Part shown: piece by piece, positions 23,285-32,003 of the stretch
How the letters are laid out: each line of letters starts with the position of its first letter
How positions within the stretch are numbered: position 1 is the stretch's first letter
Origin: Ilyobacter_A sp963675185
GTDB lineage: Bacteria; Fusobacteriota; Fusobacteriia; Fusobacteriales; Fusobacteriaceae
Reading direction: 5' to 3'
NCBI GenBank assembly: GCA_963675185.2
Contig: CAXXOH010000003.1
Location: forward strand, 806,001 to 870,000
DNA length: 64,000 bases
Position numbers and translations under genes: made by a program
Notes under the pieces: generated by a model
What the model saw: the letters and a program-made list of their open reading frames with translations, nothing else
Told to the model about the DNA's origin: nothing
Database searches by the model: none

Positions 23285-25792
23285 CTAATTTATTTTAGGA
23301 AAAATCGCAAATCCATATATAGGCCCAGAATGCGCTCCAATTATCGGGCCAATCTCAAATCTTCCCCTATAATCCAACCTCTTATATTTAGATGCGTATA
23401 GCCATAACTTATCAGCGTTTTCTAGTTGTTCTTTTGTGCCTCCCCACCCTGCATACATTACTACAGAACCCTTCTTAACTTCACTTTTTATCAATTTTTG
23501 CATATACTTCATTGCTCCGGAGTCTCCTATGGCCTTTTTTTCCATATATACTTCCCCATTTTCTATCTTCAAGACCGGTTTTAGCTTAAGCACCCCACCT
23601 ATCACCGAGGAACTCTTGCTTATTCTTCCGCCCTGCTCCAAATACCCTAGGTCTTCCACCACAAAAAACACTTTAGCTTTATTCTGAGCCTCATCTATCC
23701 ATTCATTTATTTTTTCAAATGGCTCCCCTTGCTTCACAAGTTTAGCAGCTTCTAACACAAGGTGCCCTGCACCCAGCCATACATTTTTACTGTCTATTAT
23801 AGAGATTTCATCTTCTTTACCCAGCATATTTCTAGCTACTTTTGCAGCCTGCTGTGTTCCGCTTAGTTTTCCAGATATATGTACGGAAATTATTTTTTTA
23901 TAACCCTTATCAAATAACTTTCTGTAAAATTCTTCAAACTCTGCCGGTGACGGCTGCGATGTTTTCGGCGTATAATCCTCTTCTACTATCCTATTCCAAA
24001 ACTCTTTGTTATTTACATCAATGCCTTGTTTCAGGTATTCTCCGCCTCTAAATTTTATCTTAAGTGGTATAATACTTACGTCGTACCCTTCAATTAATTC
24101 CGCTGTGAGGTCGGTTGTAGAGTCAGTTACTATGGCTATTTCCGGCAGTTCCGGGTTTTTATTTTCTATGTATATACTGTAATTTTCCTGGCTACTAACT
24201 AGCTCTTTATAAACTATTCCCTTAGGCCGAAGAAGTTCATCTATCTCGTTAGCAGTTTCCCGTCCCTTTATAACAAACACCCTTAGAGTGTTTTGGGACA
24301 CCATCTTTCCGTATACCTCTGTAATAAGTTTTTCTAAACTGTATGATTTATACTTTATCTCACCTTCTACTAAAGCTATAAACTCTCCTTTAGCAACCTC
24401 TTTATCTTCGTATTTCTCATCCCCTGCCGCTACGTTTATTTCTACAGAATGGTTCCTGCTCATATCCTTCAACACATTTTCGAGGTTTTCATTTCTGTTT
24501 TTCAACACATAATAACCCTCTAGAACCGACTTTGTATCCAAAACCAAAATCTCTTTGCTAGATCTTGTAGCGGCCTGCTTTGCTATGGAAATTATGTTTT
24601 TACTATTTGGTAGGATAATTAGCTTGCTGCAATCCACTCTGGCTATCGTCTCTTCTATATCCGACACGCTAGGGTTCTTTCCAGCCCCGACTATTATCAC
24701 ACCAGCCGCACCCTGCTTTATGAAAAACTGAGCCATCTCATTGGTGTCTGCAACAGCCAAATAAGCCTTCTCCCAAACATTTTCATTGTTTATGACTATA
24801 TTAGTCGTTCTAAGCGATAAATGCTGCTCGTGGTCTGATATAACCAGGTTTCTGTGCTGCTCGTCCATATTTTCAATCTTTATGCTGTTCAAGTCTCCGA
24901 GCTTGCAGGCTATCTCCAAGATTGAACCTGGATTGTTGGTGTGTATATGGGTTTTTGTCTTTTTAAAGGTCTGGGCACATATCATGGAGTCCCCATAATG
25001 GCCTATATCATTTTTATATTTGTCGAAGTCAAAGTTCACATTCTCCAGTATAAACTCCGTGCAGTACTTATATTTTCTATCCTCATGAGGGTAGGAGTGC
25101 TCTAGCTTCTGTCCCCTGGTAGCCTGGCTTCGAACTATCCTTTCCAAATCGTTTAGCATCTCAGGATCTGTTACAGACTTTTCAAACCCTTCAAGTATAT
25201 AGTATATCCCCTTACCTCCGGCATCGACAACACCGGACTCCTTCAACTTAGGCAATAGTTCCGGGGTGCTTTCCACCGCTTCGTTGGCAATCTTTTTAAG
25301 GTATGCCAGATAATCTATAAAGTCGTCCTCTGTCCTGTTGTATTTTTGGGCTTCCTCAGCGACCCTTCTTATAACGGTGAGCATAGTGCCCTCTACAGGA
25401 TTACTCACAGACATATAGGCTTTTTCCTTGGCTACTAAAAAAGCATAGGATATATCTTCTATGCTTATCTCCTCTTTCCCGTTTATTCCCACCAGAAGCC
25501 CTTGTATTATCTGGGAAAGTATTGTCCCGGAGTTACCCCTTGCTCCAAGCAGAATAGACTCGCTGACTATATCTGCCAGCTCTGCCATGTTAACCTCCCT
25601 GTTTAGCTTGAGAAGGTCATTTTCAACGGACTGCAGAGTCATAGACATATTGGTCCCGGTATCCCCATCAGGTATAGGATAAACATTCAGGTCATTTAAT
25701 ACATCAGCATATTTAGAAAGCCACCTGCTGGCAGCTATCAGTAGTTTTGTTATTCTGGTAGCATTTAAAACCCTTACCTCTATCTTACCCAT
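23285..25792 (-). CDS. Fused fatty acid kinase: FakA (DAK2) joined to FakB (DegV)
   Basis: Fatty acid kinase phosphorylates exogenous fatty acids for phospholipid synthesis, normally as a FakA kinase and a separate FakB fatty-acid carrier. Here one 835-residue protein carries both. Residues 1-200 are the DAK2 ATP-binding domain (NVYPIPDGDTGTNMSMTLQS, GARGNSGTILSQIIQGL, VDAGGKGIYYILEGF); the middle matches the FakA linker and C-terminal domain to about 530. From about residue 550 a full DegV/FakB domain follows (IVTDSTTDL, KTSQPSPAEFEEFY, ISGKLSGTQQAAK, LEQGGRISKSSSVIGG, GAHSGPIYGFAIFP). There is no stop or frame break at the junction. The gene stands between a terminator and kdsC upstream; the AGGAGGAAG ribosome site is good. 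Confidence 0.88.
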   Translation of the reverse strand: MGKIEVRVLNATRITKLLIAASRWLSKYADVLNDLNVYPIPDGDTGTNMSMTLQSVENDLLKLNREVNMAELADIVSESILLGARGNSGTILSQIIQGLLVGINGKEEISIEDISYAFLVAKEKAYMSVSNPVEGTMLTVIRRVAEEAQKYNRTEDDFIDYLAYLKKIANEAVESTPELLPKLKESGVVDAGGKGIYYILEGFEKSVTDPEMLNDLERIVRSQATRGQKLEHSYPHEDRKYKYCTEFILENVNFDFDKYKNDIGHYGDSMICAQTFKKTKTHIHTNNPGSILEIACKLGDLNSIKIENMDEQHRNLVISDHEQHLSLRTTNIVINNENVWEKAYLAVADTNEMAQFFIKQGAAGVIIVGAGKNPSVSDIEETIARVDCSKLIILPNSKNIISIAKQAATRSSKEILVLDTKSVLEGYYVLKNRNENLENVLKDMSRNHSVEINVAAGDEKYEDKEVAKGEFIALVEGEIKYKSYSLEKLITEVYGKMVSQNTLRVFVIKGRETANEIDELLRPKGIVYKELVSSQENYSIYIENKNPELPEIAIVTDSTTDLTAELIEGYDVSIIPLKIKFRGGEYLKQGIDVNNKEFWNRIVEEDYTPKTSQPSPAEFEEFYRKLFDKGYKKIISVHISGKLSGTQQAAKVARNMLGKEDEISIIDSKNVWLGAGHLVLEAAKLVKQGEPFEKINEWIDEAQNKAKVFFVVEDLGYLEQGGRISKSSSVIGGVLKLKPVLKIENGEVYMEKKAIGDSGAMKYMQKLIKSEVKKGSVVMYAGWGGTKEQLENADKLWLYASKYKRLDYRGRFEIGPIIGAHSGPIYGFAIFPKIN

Positions 25793-25820
25793 ATCTTCCT
25801 CCGAAAAGTTTTATAAAGTT

Positions 25821-26345
25821 TTATTTGGACATATTTTGATATGTTTCTACTATTTTATCCCATATTCCCTGTTCTCTCAAAATATATTCTACAAATTCTC
25901 TTACTGCACCCTTGCCGCCTGCGTAGACGGATTTAAAGTCTACTATGCTGAAGACCTCTTGCACTGCATCTGAAGGTGCCCCTGTAAACCCTGATTTTAT
26001 AATGGCTGGAAGATCGTTTATGTCGTCCCCCATATACGCCACTTCTTCGTATGTGATGCCGTACTTATGCAGTATTTCATCCATTTTAGCAATCTTATTT
26101 TTTACTCCTTGGTAGACTTCATCTATACCGAGTTCAGCCGCACGCTTTTTTACAATCTGGGACATCCTGCCTGTTATTATAGCAAATTTCATGTCGTATT
26201 TTATCCCTTCGGCAATGGCGAATCCATCCTTCACGTTAAAAGTCTTGGTTTCCAAACCACCATTTTCTATCTCGATTCCACCGTCAGTTAAAGTCCCATC
26301 AACATCCAAAATTATGAGTTTTATTTTTCCAGCTTTTCTGTTCAT
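25821..26345 (-). CDS. kdsC: 3-deoxy-D-manno-octulosonate 8-phosphate phosphatase (HAD family)
   Basis: Removes phosphate from Kdo-8-phosphate in lipopolysaccharide core synthesis, a sign of an outer membrane. The HAD motifs are LIILDVDGTLTDG (motif I nucleophile Asp), the IITGRMS motif II, the Lys region GVKNKIAKM, and the GDDINDLPAI motif IV. The ATG at 26345 is chosen over an in-frame ATG 48 bases upstream, because the upstream start would overlap the regulator gene by 28 bases; GGTGGG precedes the chosen start. About 174 residues, normal for KdsC. Part of a tight minus-strand cluster with the regulator and cinA. Confidence 0.9.
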   Translation of the reverse strand: MNRKAGKIKLIILDVDGTLTDGGIEIENGGLETKTFNVKDGFAIAEGIKYDMKFAIITGRMSQIVKKRAAELGIDEVYQGVKNKIAKMDEILHKYGITYEEVAYMGDDINDLPAIIKSGFTGAPSDAVQEVFSIVDFKSVYAGGKGAVREFVEYILREQGIWDKIVETYQNMSK

Positions 26346-26365
26346 TAATTTGCCCACCGCCCGGA

Positions 26366-26914
26366 TTAGAATGTAGGTGGAGTAACCACCCATAGCGCTT
26401 TTACAGGTTTATCCGATTCATTTCTAAATCTGTGCTTCTGTGTAGATTTAAAATAGAGGCTATCCCCCTCATAAAGGGTGTGCTTTTTATCGTTTATGTA
26501 CACGTCAAGCGTCCCCTCTATTATAAAGACGAATTCTTCACCCTTGTGGTGGAAGTAATTTCTACCACTCTCTCCACCTGGACCTATCTCATAATATATA
26601 GGCTCCATGTTTTTTTCTATATCTGAAGATGTCAAAAGCGATATTCTAGTATTAGAATCCACACTTTCCACAACAGACCTTTCATGCTTTCTTGTAACAT
26701 CCGTATTCTTTTTTACCTCTTCGTCTTCTATTAGGTAGCTTACTCTAACATCTAGAGCAGTGGCTATTTTTTTCAAATTTTCAATTGAAGGAGATGCCTT
26801 CCCCTGCTCTATCTGAGAAAGAAAGCTAGCTGAAAGGTCCACCTGTGCAGCCAAATCCCTAAGAGAAAGTCCTTTTTCTGTCCTGTTTTTTTTGATTCTG
26901 TCACCTAATCCCAC
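26366..26914 (-). CDS. XRE-type regulator with a C-terminal cupin domain
   Basis: A 182-residue regulator. Residues 1-65 are a helix-turn-helix of the XRE type (RIKKNRTEKGLSLRDLAAQV, then SFLSQIEQGKASPSIENLKK). Residues about 110-182 form a cupin_2 domain (YHKGEEFVFIIEGTLDVYIN-like stretch, LYEGDSLYFKSTQKHRF), which usually senses a small molecule. Relatives such as PuuR or SinR-cupin proteins control amine, amino acid or lipid genes; the ligand is unknown. Start is GTG at 26914, with AGGGAGG upstream. It lies 13 bases from the end of cinA and 20 bases from kdsC. Confidence 0.88.
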   Translation of the reverse strand: MGLGDRIKKNRTEKGLSLRDLAAQVDLSASFLSQIEQGKASPSIENLKKIATALDVRVSYLIEDEEVKKNTDVTRKHERSVVESVDSNTRISLLTSSDIEKNMEPIYYEIGPGGESGRNYFHHKGEEFVFIIEGTLDVYINDKKHTLYEGDSLYFKSTQKHRFRNESDKPVKALWVVTPPTF

Positions 26915-26927
26915 TTTTTACCTCCCT

Positions 26928-28130
26928 TTAACTATTCAATAATTTTTGTAGCTCAAATAACGCTGTCAAAGCAGATTTTGTCCTTATCTTGTTTCTATCA
27001 CCTTTAAACTGATACCTGTTTACAAAGTATTTGCCCTCAATTTTTATGCCTATATACACAGTCCCCACAGGTTTTTCTGCAGTTCCTCCGCTAGGACCAG
27101 CTATTCCCGTAATGGATATGCCAACATCTGTACTGAGCCCTTTTAGCATCTCAACTGCGGTTTCTTCACTTACTGCACCGAAGCTCTCCAAGGTAATCCT
27201 TCGAACCCCTAGTCTAGACATCTTAGCCTCATTGCTATAAGTCACAACTCCCTCCTTAAACACACTGGACACTCCGCTTACCTCGGTAAGGAAGGCGCTT
27301 AGCATGCCACCTGTACAGGATTCCGCTGTGGATAGAGTGTATTTTTTTTTGATGAGTTCTTCCAGCACAATCTCTTCTAGTCTTTGTTTATCCTCACCGT
27401 ATATGTTTTCGCCTATTCTGTCATATATCCTTTGTTTTATAACGTCTACTTTATCTTTTTTATCTAAACTGGTAAGCAACCTAACTATTATTCCATAACT
27501 TTTTACCAAAAATTCATAAAATATACCCTCTTCTGTAAGAAGGTCTACTATTGTCTCTTCTAAAAGCGATTCAGGCATACCCCACACTAAGATATCCTTT
27601 ATATATATTTCATTATCCAGTTTCTTCTCTTCCCTATAGTAGTCTAAAAATTTAGGAAAGAGGTGGAAAAGTTCTGATGGCACCCCTGGAAACGCCACTA
27701 TACTGTCCACATATATGGCCGGAGCTATTCCTACGCCATTGTCTATTACATAGCTCCCTGTAGGCAGCATGACCTGTCTCTTATTTCTTTCCAGGAGTTG
27801 CTCCGATATATTCCTATCCCTGAATTTCTCTTTTAGTCTTTCAAACTGCTCCTCGTGTAGTAAAAGCTCCCTGCCAGTATATTTTGCGATGGCATCTTTT
27901 GTTAGATCATCTATGGTGGGCCCGAGACCGCCTGATATTATCACAAGGTCAGAGCCACTCTTGGCGTAGGCTATGGCCCTGTATATCTCATCTATATCGT
28001 CGCCAACACTCATTTTAGAACTAATCTCTATGCCATATTTGTTTAACTCTTCCGCCATGTAGACGCTGTTGGTATCCACCATCATCCCATTCAAAAGTTC
28101 GGTGCCAACAAGTATGATAAATGCTTTCAT
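26928..28130 (-). CDS. cinA: CinA family protein (nicotinamide-nucleotide amidohydrolase)
   Basis: CinA proteins recycle pyridine nucleotides: the C-terminal PncC domain deamidates NMN, and the N-terminal MoCF-like domain has been linked to ADP-ribose hydrolysis. Both are present in the 400 residues: N-terminal FIILVGTELLNGMMVDTNS and ISGGLGPTIDDLTKDAIA, C-terminal LSTAESCTGGMLSAFLTEVSG with the catalytic Ser/Thr region and GISITGIAGPSGGTAEKPVG. ATG at 28130 has AAGGCGG upstream; pgpA ends 12 bases before it. No competence genes are nearby, so a housekeeping role is likely. Confidence 0.93.
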   Translation of the reverse strand: MKAFIILVGTELLNGMMVDTNSVYMAEELNKYGIEISSKMSVGDDIDEIYRAIAYAKSGSDLVIISGGLGPTIDDLTKDAIAKYTGRELLLHEEQFERLKEKFRDRNISEQLLERNKRQVMLPTGSYVIDNGVGIAPAIYVDSIVAFPGVPSELFHLFPKFLDYYREEKKLDNEIYIKDILVWGMPESLLEETIVDLLTEEGIFYEFLVKSYGIIVRLLTSLDKKDKVDVIKQRIYDRIGENIYGEDKQRLEEIVLEELIKKKYTLSTAESCTGGMLSAFLTEVSGVSSVFKEGVVTYSNEAKMSRLGVRRITLESFGAVSEETAVEMLKGLSTDVGISITGIAGPSGGTAEKPVGTVYIGIKIEGKYFVNRYQFKGDRNKIRTKSALTALFELQKLLNS

Positions 28131-28142
28131 TTAAAAACCGCC

Positions 28143-28640
28143 TTAAAATATCAGATTCATCACAGCTACGAGTAAAAAATTCGCCATAACGCCAGCCAAA
28201 AAATCATCTGCAACTACCCCGACACCAGCACCTATAAATTGCGACTTGTAAATCGGTCCTGGCTTCCATATATCAAAAGTTCTAAAAAACACAAACCCTA
28301 AAACCACTGCTACCAAAAGCTCGGATAGGCTTTTCGGGTTCACTAGAAATAAAGTCGTTACGTATCCCAGTACCTCATCTATCACGACTTTTTGCGGATC
28401 CTTTTCACCGTATATCTCCTTTTCGCTGTAGTCGCACACGTATACGCAAAATAGAAAAAATACAGCTAAAAATAAGAAATAAAATGAGTTATACATACTC
28501 TCGCTTGAAAATAGTGGCTTCAAGGCGTAAAGCAATAAGAATAACGGTATCCCGCCGAGGGTCCCAAAAGTTCCGGGTGCCTTTGGTAGATCTCCTAGGC
28601 CAAAACAGGTTGCAAGTTTTTCAATAGTCTTTTTTCTCAT
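28143..28640 (-). CDS. pgpA: Phosphatidylglycerophosphatase A
   Basis: An inner-membrane phosphatase making phosphatidylglycerol. The N-terminal family signature GLGDLPKAPGTFGTLGGIPL is present, followed by three or four membrane segments (FYFLFLAVFFLFCVYVCDY and others), VVIDEVLGYVTTLF, and the C-terminal GAGVGVVADDFLAGVMANFLL. 165 residues, normal. It sits 10 bases after the U32 gene and 12 bases before cinA, so it belongs to the same minus-strand operon. Confidence 0.93.
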   Translation of the reverse strand: MRKKTIEKLATCFGLGDLPKAPGTFGTLGGIPLFLLLYALKPLFSSESMYNSFYFLFLAVFFLFCVYVCDYSEKEIYGEKDPQKVVIDEVLGYVTTLFLVNPKSLSELLVAVVLGFVFFRTFDIWKPGPIYKSQFIGAGVGVVADDFLAGVMANFLLVAVMNLIF

Positions 28641-28650
28641 TTTTCACCCC

Positions 28651-30819
28651 CTAATATACCCCCCGATCAAAATTATACGGATTGTACTCTCCTCCTCTAT
28701 TTTCTAAACTTTTTAACACTTCAAGAGTTTCATCGTAAGATTCCCATGTGAAATCAAGCCTTAGCTCGTCCACGCCGAGCTTTAATATCTTGTCTAAAAC
28801 CGGTATTAGGTTCATAGGCTTTTCGAAATAAACCTCGGTATTTCCAAGGTAGTTCTTCACTAACCGTAGTTCATCTCCACTTTCACTTACTACTTTACAG
28901 TCTTCCCCCACAATGGATGGATCTATATACATGACCCTTAGTCTTCCATAAACTACAAGACCTTTTTCAACTTTAGCCCCTTTTATCTCCGAGAAGCTTT
29001 CTAGATCGAGTTCCGGTGACAGATAGACCAAGCCAACCTTGTCCATTCCAGAAAAATAGTCCAGTGTATACGAGTTCCCTATGTTTTGATTCCAGTCGAC
29101 TGCTACTGTGCTGTTTTTATTTTCAAGCAGCTGGTATAGGTTGCTGGCCAATTCGGAGCCAAGATCTATTTTGTGAAGCTGACTTTCCATTGCCACATCA
29201 ATACCCTTTTTATATATTTTGTCTACTCCAAACTTTCGAGCTGCCCTTTCCTGGTCAAGATTAAAAACACATACAGCTATTCGCGGGCGTGGGTTAAAGC
29301 TGTTTTTCAATTCACAAGTTATCATCTCTTCGCCGGCTTTTTCCCGCCTATATGAACATAAGAGCTTTTCCCTAAGTTCTTCTACTGCCGCCCTTTTCAT
29401 GGCTTTCAGAGTTTTAAAAGGCAGAAATGCACCCAGTTCGCCTACAAAATCAAATTTTTCAAGAAAAAATGTGGTCTCGCCGAGCTCTCCAACCTTTTCC
29501 TCCAACTTTTCAAGAGACAATGGGGAACTCTTGGCCATCTCCAAGGTCTCGCCACTGTAAACCAGGGCACACACCTCTTCCCCGTACAGGTTTGTTGCAA
29601 ACACTTCAAGGCTTGCTTCGTCTCCGACAATTGCCGTTAACTTTGCCCTTATAGGTATCCTTTTCTCGGACCCCTTCATCTCTCTTGACACCAAATCCAT
29701 GATATCTTTGGAGTAAGTTTTGTATATATAGGCAGTCCCTTTAGGCAGCTTGCCTAGCCAGACTAGCTCACCTTTGACCGCCTTTTCTTTTTTGTCTTTT
29801 TCTTTACTTATCTTGTTTACGTAAGTCCCGCCAAGTTTTTGGTAATTTTTAGAGATATAGGCTATCCCGTCACCTAGTGATAGAGAATCTTCTAGGATCA
29901 CTTCACCCGAACCTGACACCCTCCCAACCCTGTAACCAAAATCAGCGGAATACTCTGGATTCATTATGTCGAGGTTATTGTAAAAATAACCTTTTCCATA
30001 GCCCCTGTTGAATATCTTAAGTGTGTTAAGCTCTCTGGAAACCCCTTTTATAAGCCCATTGTAGTAACTCACCGTTTCGTATACATATTCTTCGCTTTTC
30101 ATTCTGCCTTCGATTTTTATGGAATCTATACCTATTTCTTTGAGTTTTTCTATTTCCTCTTTTTCAAAAATCTGGTCTTTAGGACTCAGCAAATACGATT
30201 TTTCACTTTTTTTAGTAAGATACTGCCTCCTGCACGGTTGTGCGCAAAGCCCTCTGTTTCCGCTCCTGCCGCCTATGAAACTGCTTAGGTAGCAGTTCCC
30301 GGAGTATGATATGCAGAGTGCTCCGGACACGAATATTTCAAGTTCTATCTCAGTCTTTTCCCTTATGTTTTTTATTTCTTCAAAGCTAAGTTCACGGGCT
30401 AAGACCACCCTTTTAAAGCCAATTGCCTTCAAGTAGTTTGCTTCTACGTGGTTTGCAACTGTCATCTGAGTGCTACCATGTACTTCCAAATCTGGAAAAT
30501 TATCTTTAAGAAACTTAAATACTCCGAAATCCTGCACTATCACAGCATCCAGCCCTGCCTCGTAAACTGTTTTTAGGTTGGTGTACACCGCTGCAAGCTC
30601 CCTTGACTTCATCATGGTATTTAGCGTGAGGAACACCCTCGTCCCCCTGGAGTGGCTGTAATCTATAGCCTCCATAAGCTCTTTCACATTGAAGTTTTCG
30701 GCATTTCTCCTGGCACCAAATCCCTTGAGCCCCAAGTATACCTCCCCTGCTCCAGCACTCACTGCAGCCTTAAGCCTTGACATACTTCCTGCAGGCGCTA
30801 CTATTTCCATAATCTTCAT
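28651..30819 (-). CDS. Peptidase U32 family protein with C-terminal extension
   Basis: A 722-residue U32 protein (relatives include RlhA and TrhP, which act in RNA hydroxylation). The N-terminal barrel has EIVAPAGSMSRLKAAVSAGA and VYLGLKGFGARRNAENF; the U32 signature follows as EIFVSGALCISYSGNCYLSS with the cysteines in GLCAQPCRRQY; the remainder matches the long DUF3656-type extension. Whether it is a peptidase or an RNA-modification factor cannot be read from the sequence. The first ATG (AAAGG eight bases upstream) is used; an in-frame ATG at 30810 is possible. It starts four bases after the dehydrogenase gene and is followed closely by pgpA. Confidence 0.88.
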   Translation of the reverse strand: MKIMEIVAPAGSMSRLKAAVSAGAGEVYLGLKGFGARRNAENFNVKELMEAIDYSHSRGTRVFLTLNTMMKSRELAAVYTNLKTVYEAGLDAVIVQDFGVFKFLKDNFPDLEVHGSTQMTVANHVEANYLKAIGFKRVVLARELSFEEIKNIREKTEIELEIFVSGALCISYSGNCYLSSFIGGRSGNRGLCAQPCRRQYLTKKSEKSYLLSPKDQIFEKEEIEKLKEIGIDSIKIEGRMKSEEYVYETVSYYNGLIKGVSRELNTLKIFNRGYGKGYFYNNLDIMNPEYSADFGYRVGRVSGSGEVILEDSLSLGDGIAYISKNYQKLGGTYVNKISKEKDKKEKAVKGELVWLGKLPKGTAYIYKTYSKDIMDLVSREMKGSEKRIPIRAKLTAIVGDEASLEVFATNLYGEEVCALVYSGETLEMAKSSPLSLEKLEEKVGELGETTFFLEKFDFVGELGAFLPFKTLKAMKRAAVEELREKLLCSYRREKAGEEMITCELKNSFNPRPRIAVCVFNLDQERAARKFGVDKIYKKGIDVAMESQLHKIDLGSELASNLYQLLENKNSTVAVDWNQNIGNSYTLDYFSGMDKVGLVYLSPELDLESFSEIKGAKVEKGLVVYGRLRVMYIDPSIVGEDCKVVSESGDELRLVKNYLGNTEVYFEKPMNLIPVLDKILKLGVDELRLDFTWESYDETLEVLKSLENRGGEYNPYNFDRGVY

Positions 30820-30823
30820 CTTC

Positions 30824-31924
30824 CTAACCTTTATTATCTAATACATCGCAGGCTATGCTTTCAGCCTCAAGTATAGCTTTTTTCACCATGTCAAAATTAA
30901 CCGTATATGGTAGGTTCCACATGGTGTCCCCTTTATAAAGTGACCTGTTCACTATTTTTGTGAGTTCAGATTCGTCCAGCCCGTCCATATTTAAGTCTTT
31001 TAATTTTACAGGAGCACCTAATTCCGAGTAGAGCTCGGCCAATTTTTTGGCTTCAACTCTGTCCCCGTCAAGAAGCTTCTGAACCAAATTCCCAAATCCA
31101 ACTACCTCTCCGTGGAGGTTTTTCCTGTTCCTTTCAAACATAACTGTAAACGCATTGTTTATAGCATGCGACGCCACAGCACGGCAAGCTTCTCCGCCTA
31201 CGCCGCCTACCAGTCCTGCACTCAATATGGTGTGCTCTATCATCTTATCCACTTCTTTAGAGTAAACTCCGTTCTTTATGTCTTCTACTGCTTTCGTACC
31301 GTACTCAAAAATTTCATCATATATTTTTTTAGCTATATATATAGCTATTTCAAGTTCCGCATTTTTTTCGGTTATGCCGTTTGTAAACGCCTTAGTTTCA
31401 ACCCATTTTGCAAGGGAATCTACCATTCCAGATACAAGGTATCTAACCGGAGCGGAACTTATGATTTTTTTGTCCATAAATAAAAGGTCAGGGTTCTTAT
31501 GTATGTCGTAGTATTCATAAGCTATCCCCTGCTCGGTGTAAACTGCAGAATGAGACGACCAAGCTGCACAAGTAGCGGCTATAGTCGGTACTGTAACAAT
31601 CTTCGCACCGCCTTTATATCCAGCAGCCTTTGTAGTGTCTAGGAGCTTTCCTCCACCAATACCTACTATCACTTCTAGATTTCCAGACTTTATTATATCT
31701 GCGATCCTATCTATCTCTTCGTGGCAGCACTCCCCTTGGAAAACTACCTGCTCTGAAGCGACGCTTTCCTTTACAGACGACAGTCCTTCCTTTATCACCT
31801 GCAATATGTTTTCATCTACAAGGACAAGAGCTCTGCTGCCTAACTTTTTTACCTCTTTCCCCAACTCTTTAATGTTATCGTAGCCCGATATATACCTCCC
31901 AGGAGATATAAGTAAATTAAGCAT
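30824..31924 (-). CDS. Iron-containing dehydrogenase, glycerol dehydrogenase/YbdH-like
   Basis: A 366-residue NAD(P)-dependent metal dehydrogenase of the GldA branch. NAD site GIGGGKLLDTTKA (about residue 93), then TVPTIAATCAAWSSHSAVYT, which is closer to the YbdH (hydroxycarboxylate dehydrogenase) subgroup than to true glycerol dehydrogenase; metal ligands fall in GMVDSLAKWVET, ASHAINNAF and HGEVVGFG. Substrate could be a 2-oxo acid or a polyol. RBS GGGGGGGAA before ATG. It heads the tight run dehydrogenase-U32-pgpA-cinA-regulator-kdsC. Confidence 0.82.
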   Translation of the reverse strand: MLNLLISPGRYISGYDNIKELGKEVKKLGSRALVLVDENILQVIKEGLSSVKESVASEQVVFQGECCHEEIDRIADIIKSGNLEVIVGIGGGKLLDTTKAAGYKGGAKIVTVPTIAATCAAWSSHSAVYTEQGIAYEYYDIHKNPDLLFMDKKIISSAPVRYLVSGMVDSLAKWVETKAFTNGITEKNAELEIAIYIAKKIYDEIFEYGTKAVEDIKNGVYSKEVDKMIEHTILSAGLVGGVGGEACRAVASHAINNAFTVMFERNRKNLHGEVVGFGNLVQKLLDGDRVEAKKLAELYSELGAPVKLKDLNMDGLDESELTKIVNRSLYKGDTMWNLPYTVNFDMVKKAILEAESIACDVLDNKG

Positions 31925-32003
31925 TCAAAAATTCCCCCCCATATATACATATAAAATTATTATAAACCGTCAAATACAATGAATATGTAAATCTATATCC
32001 TAG

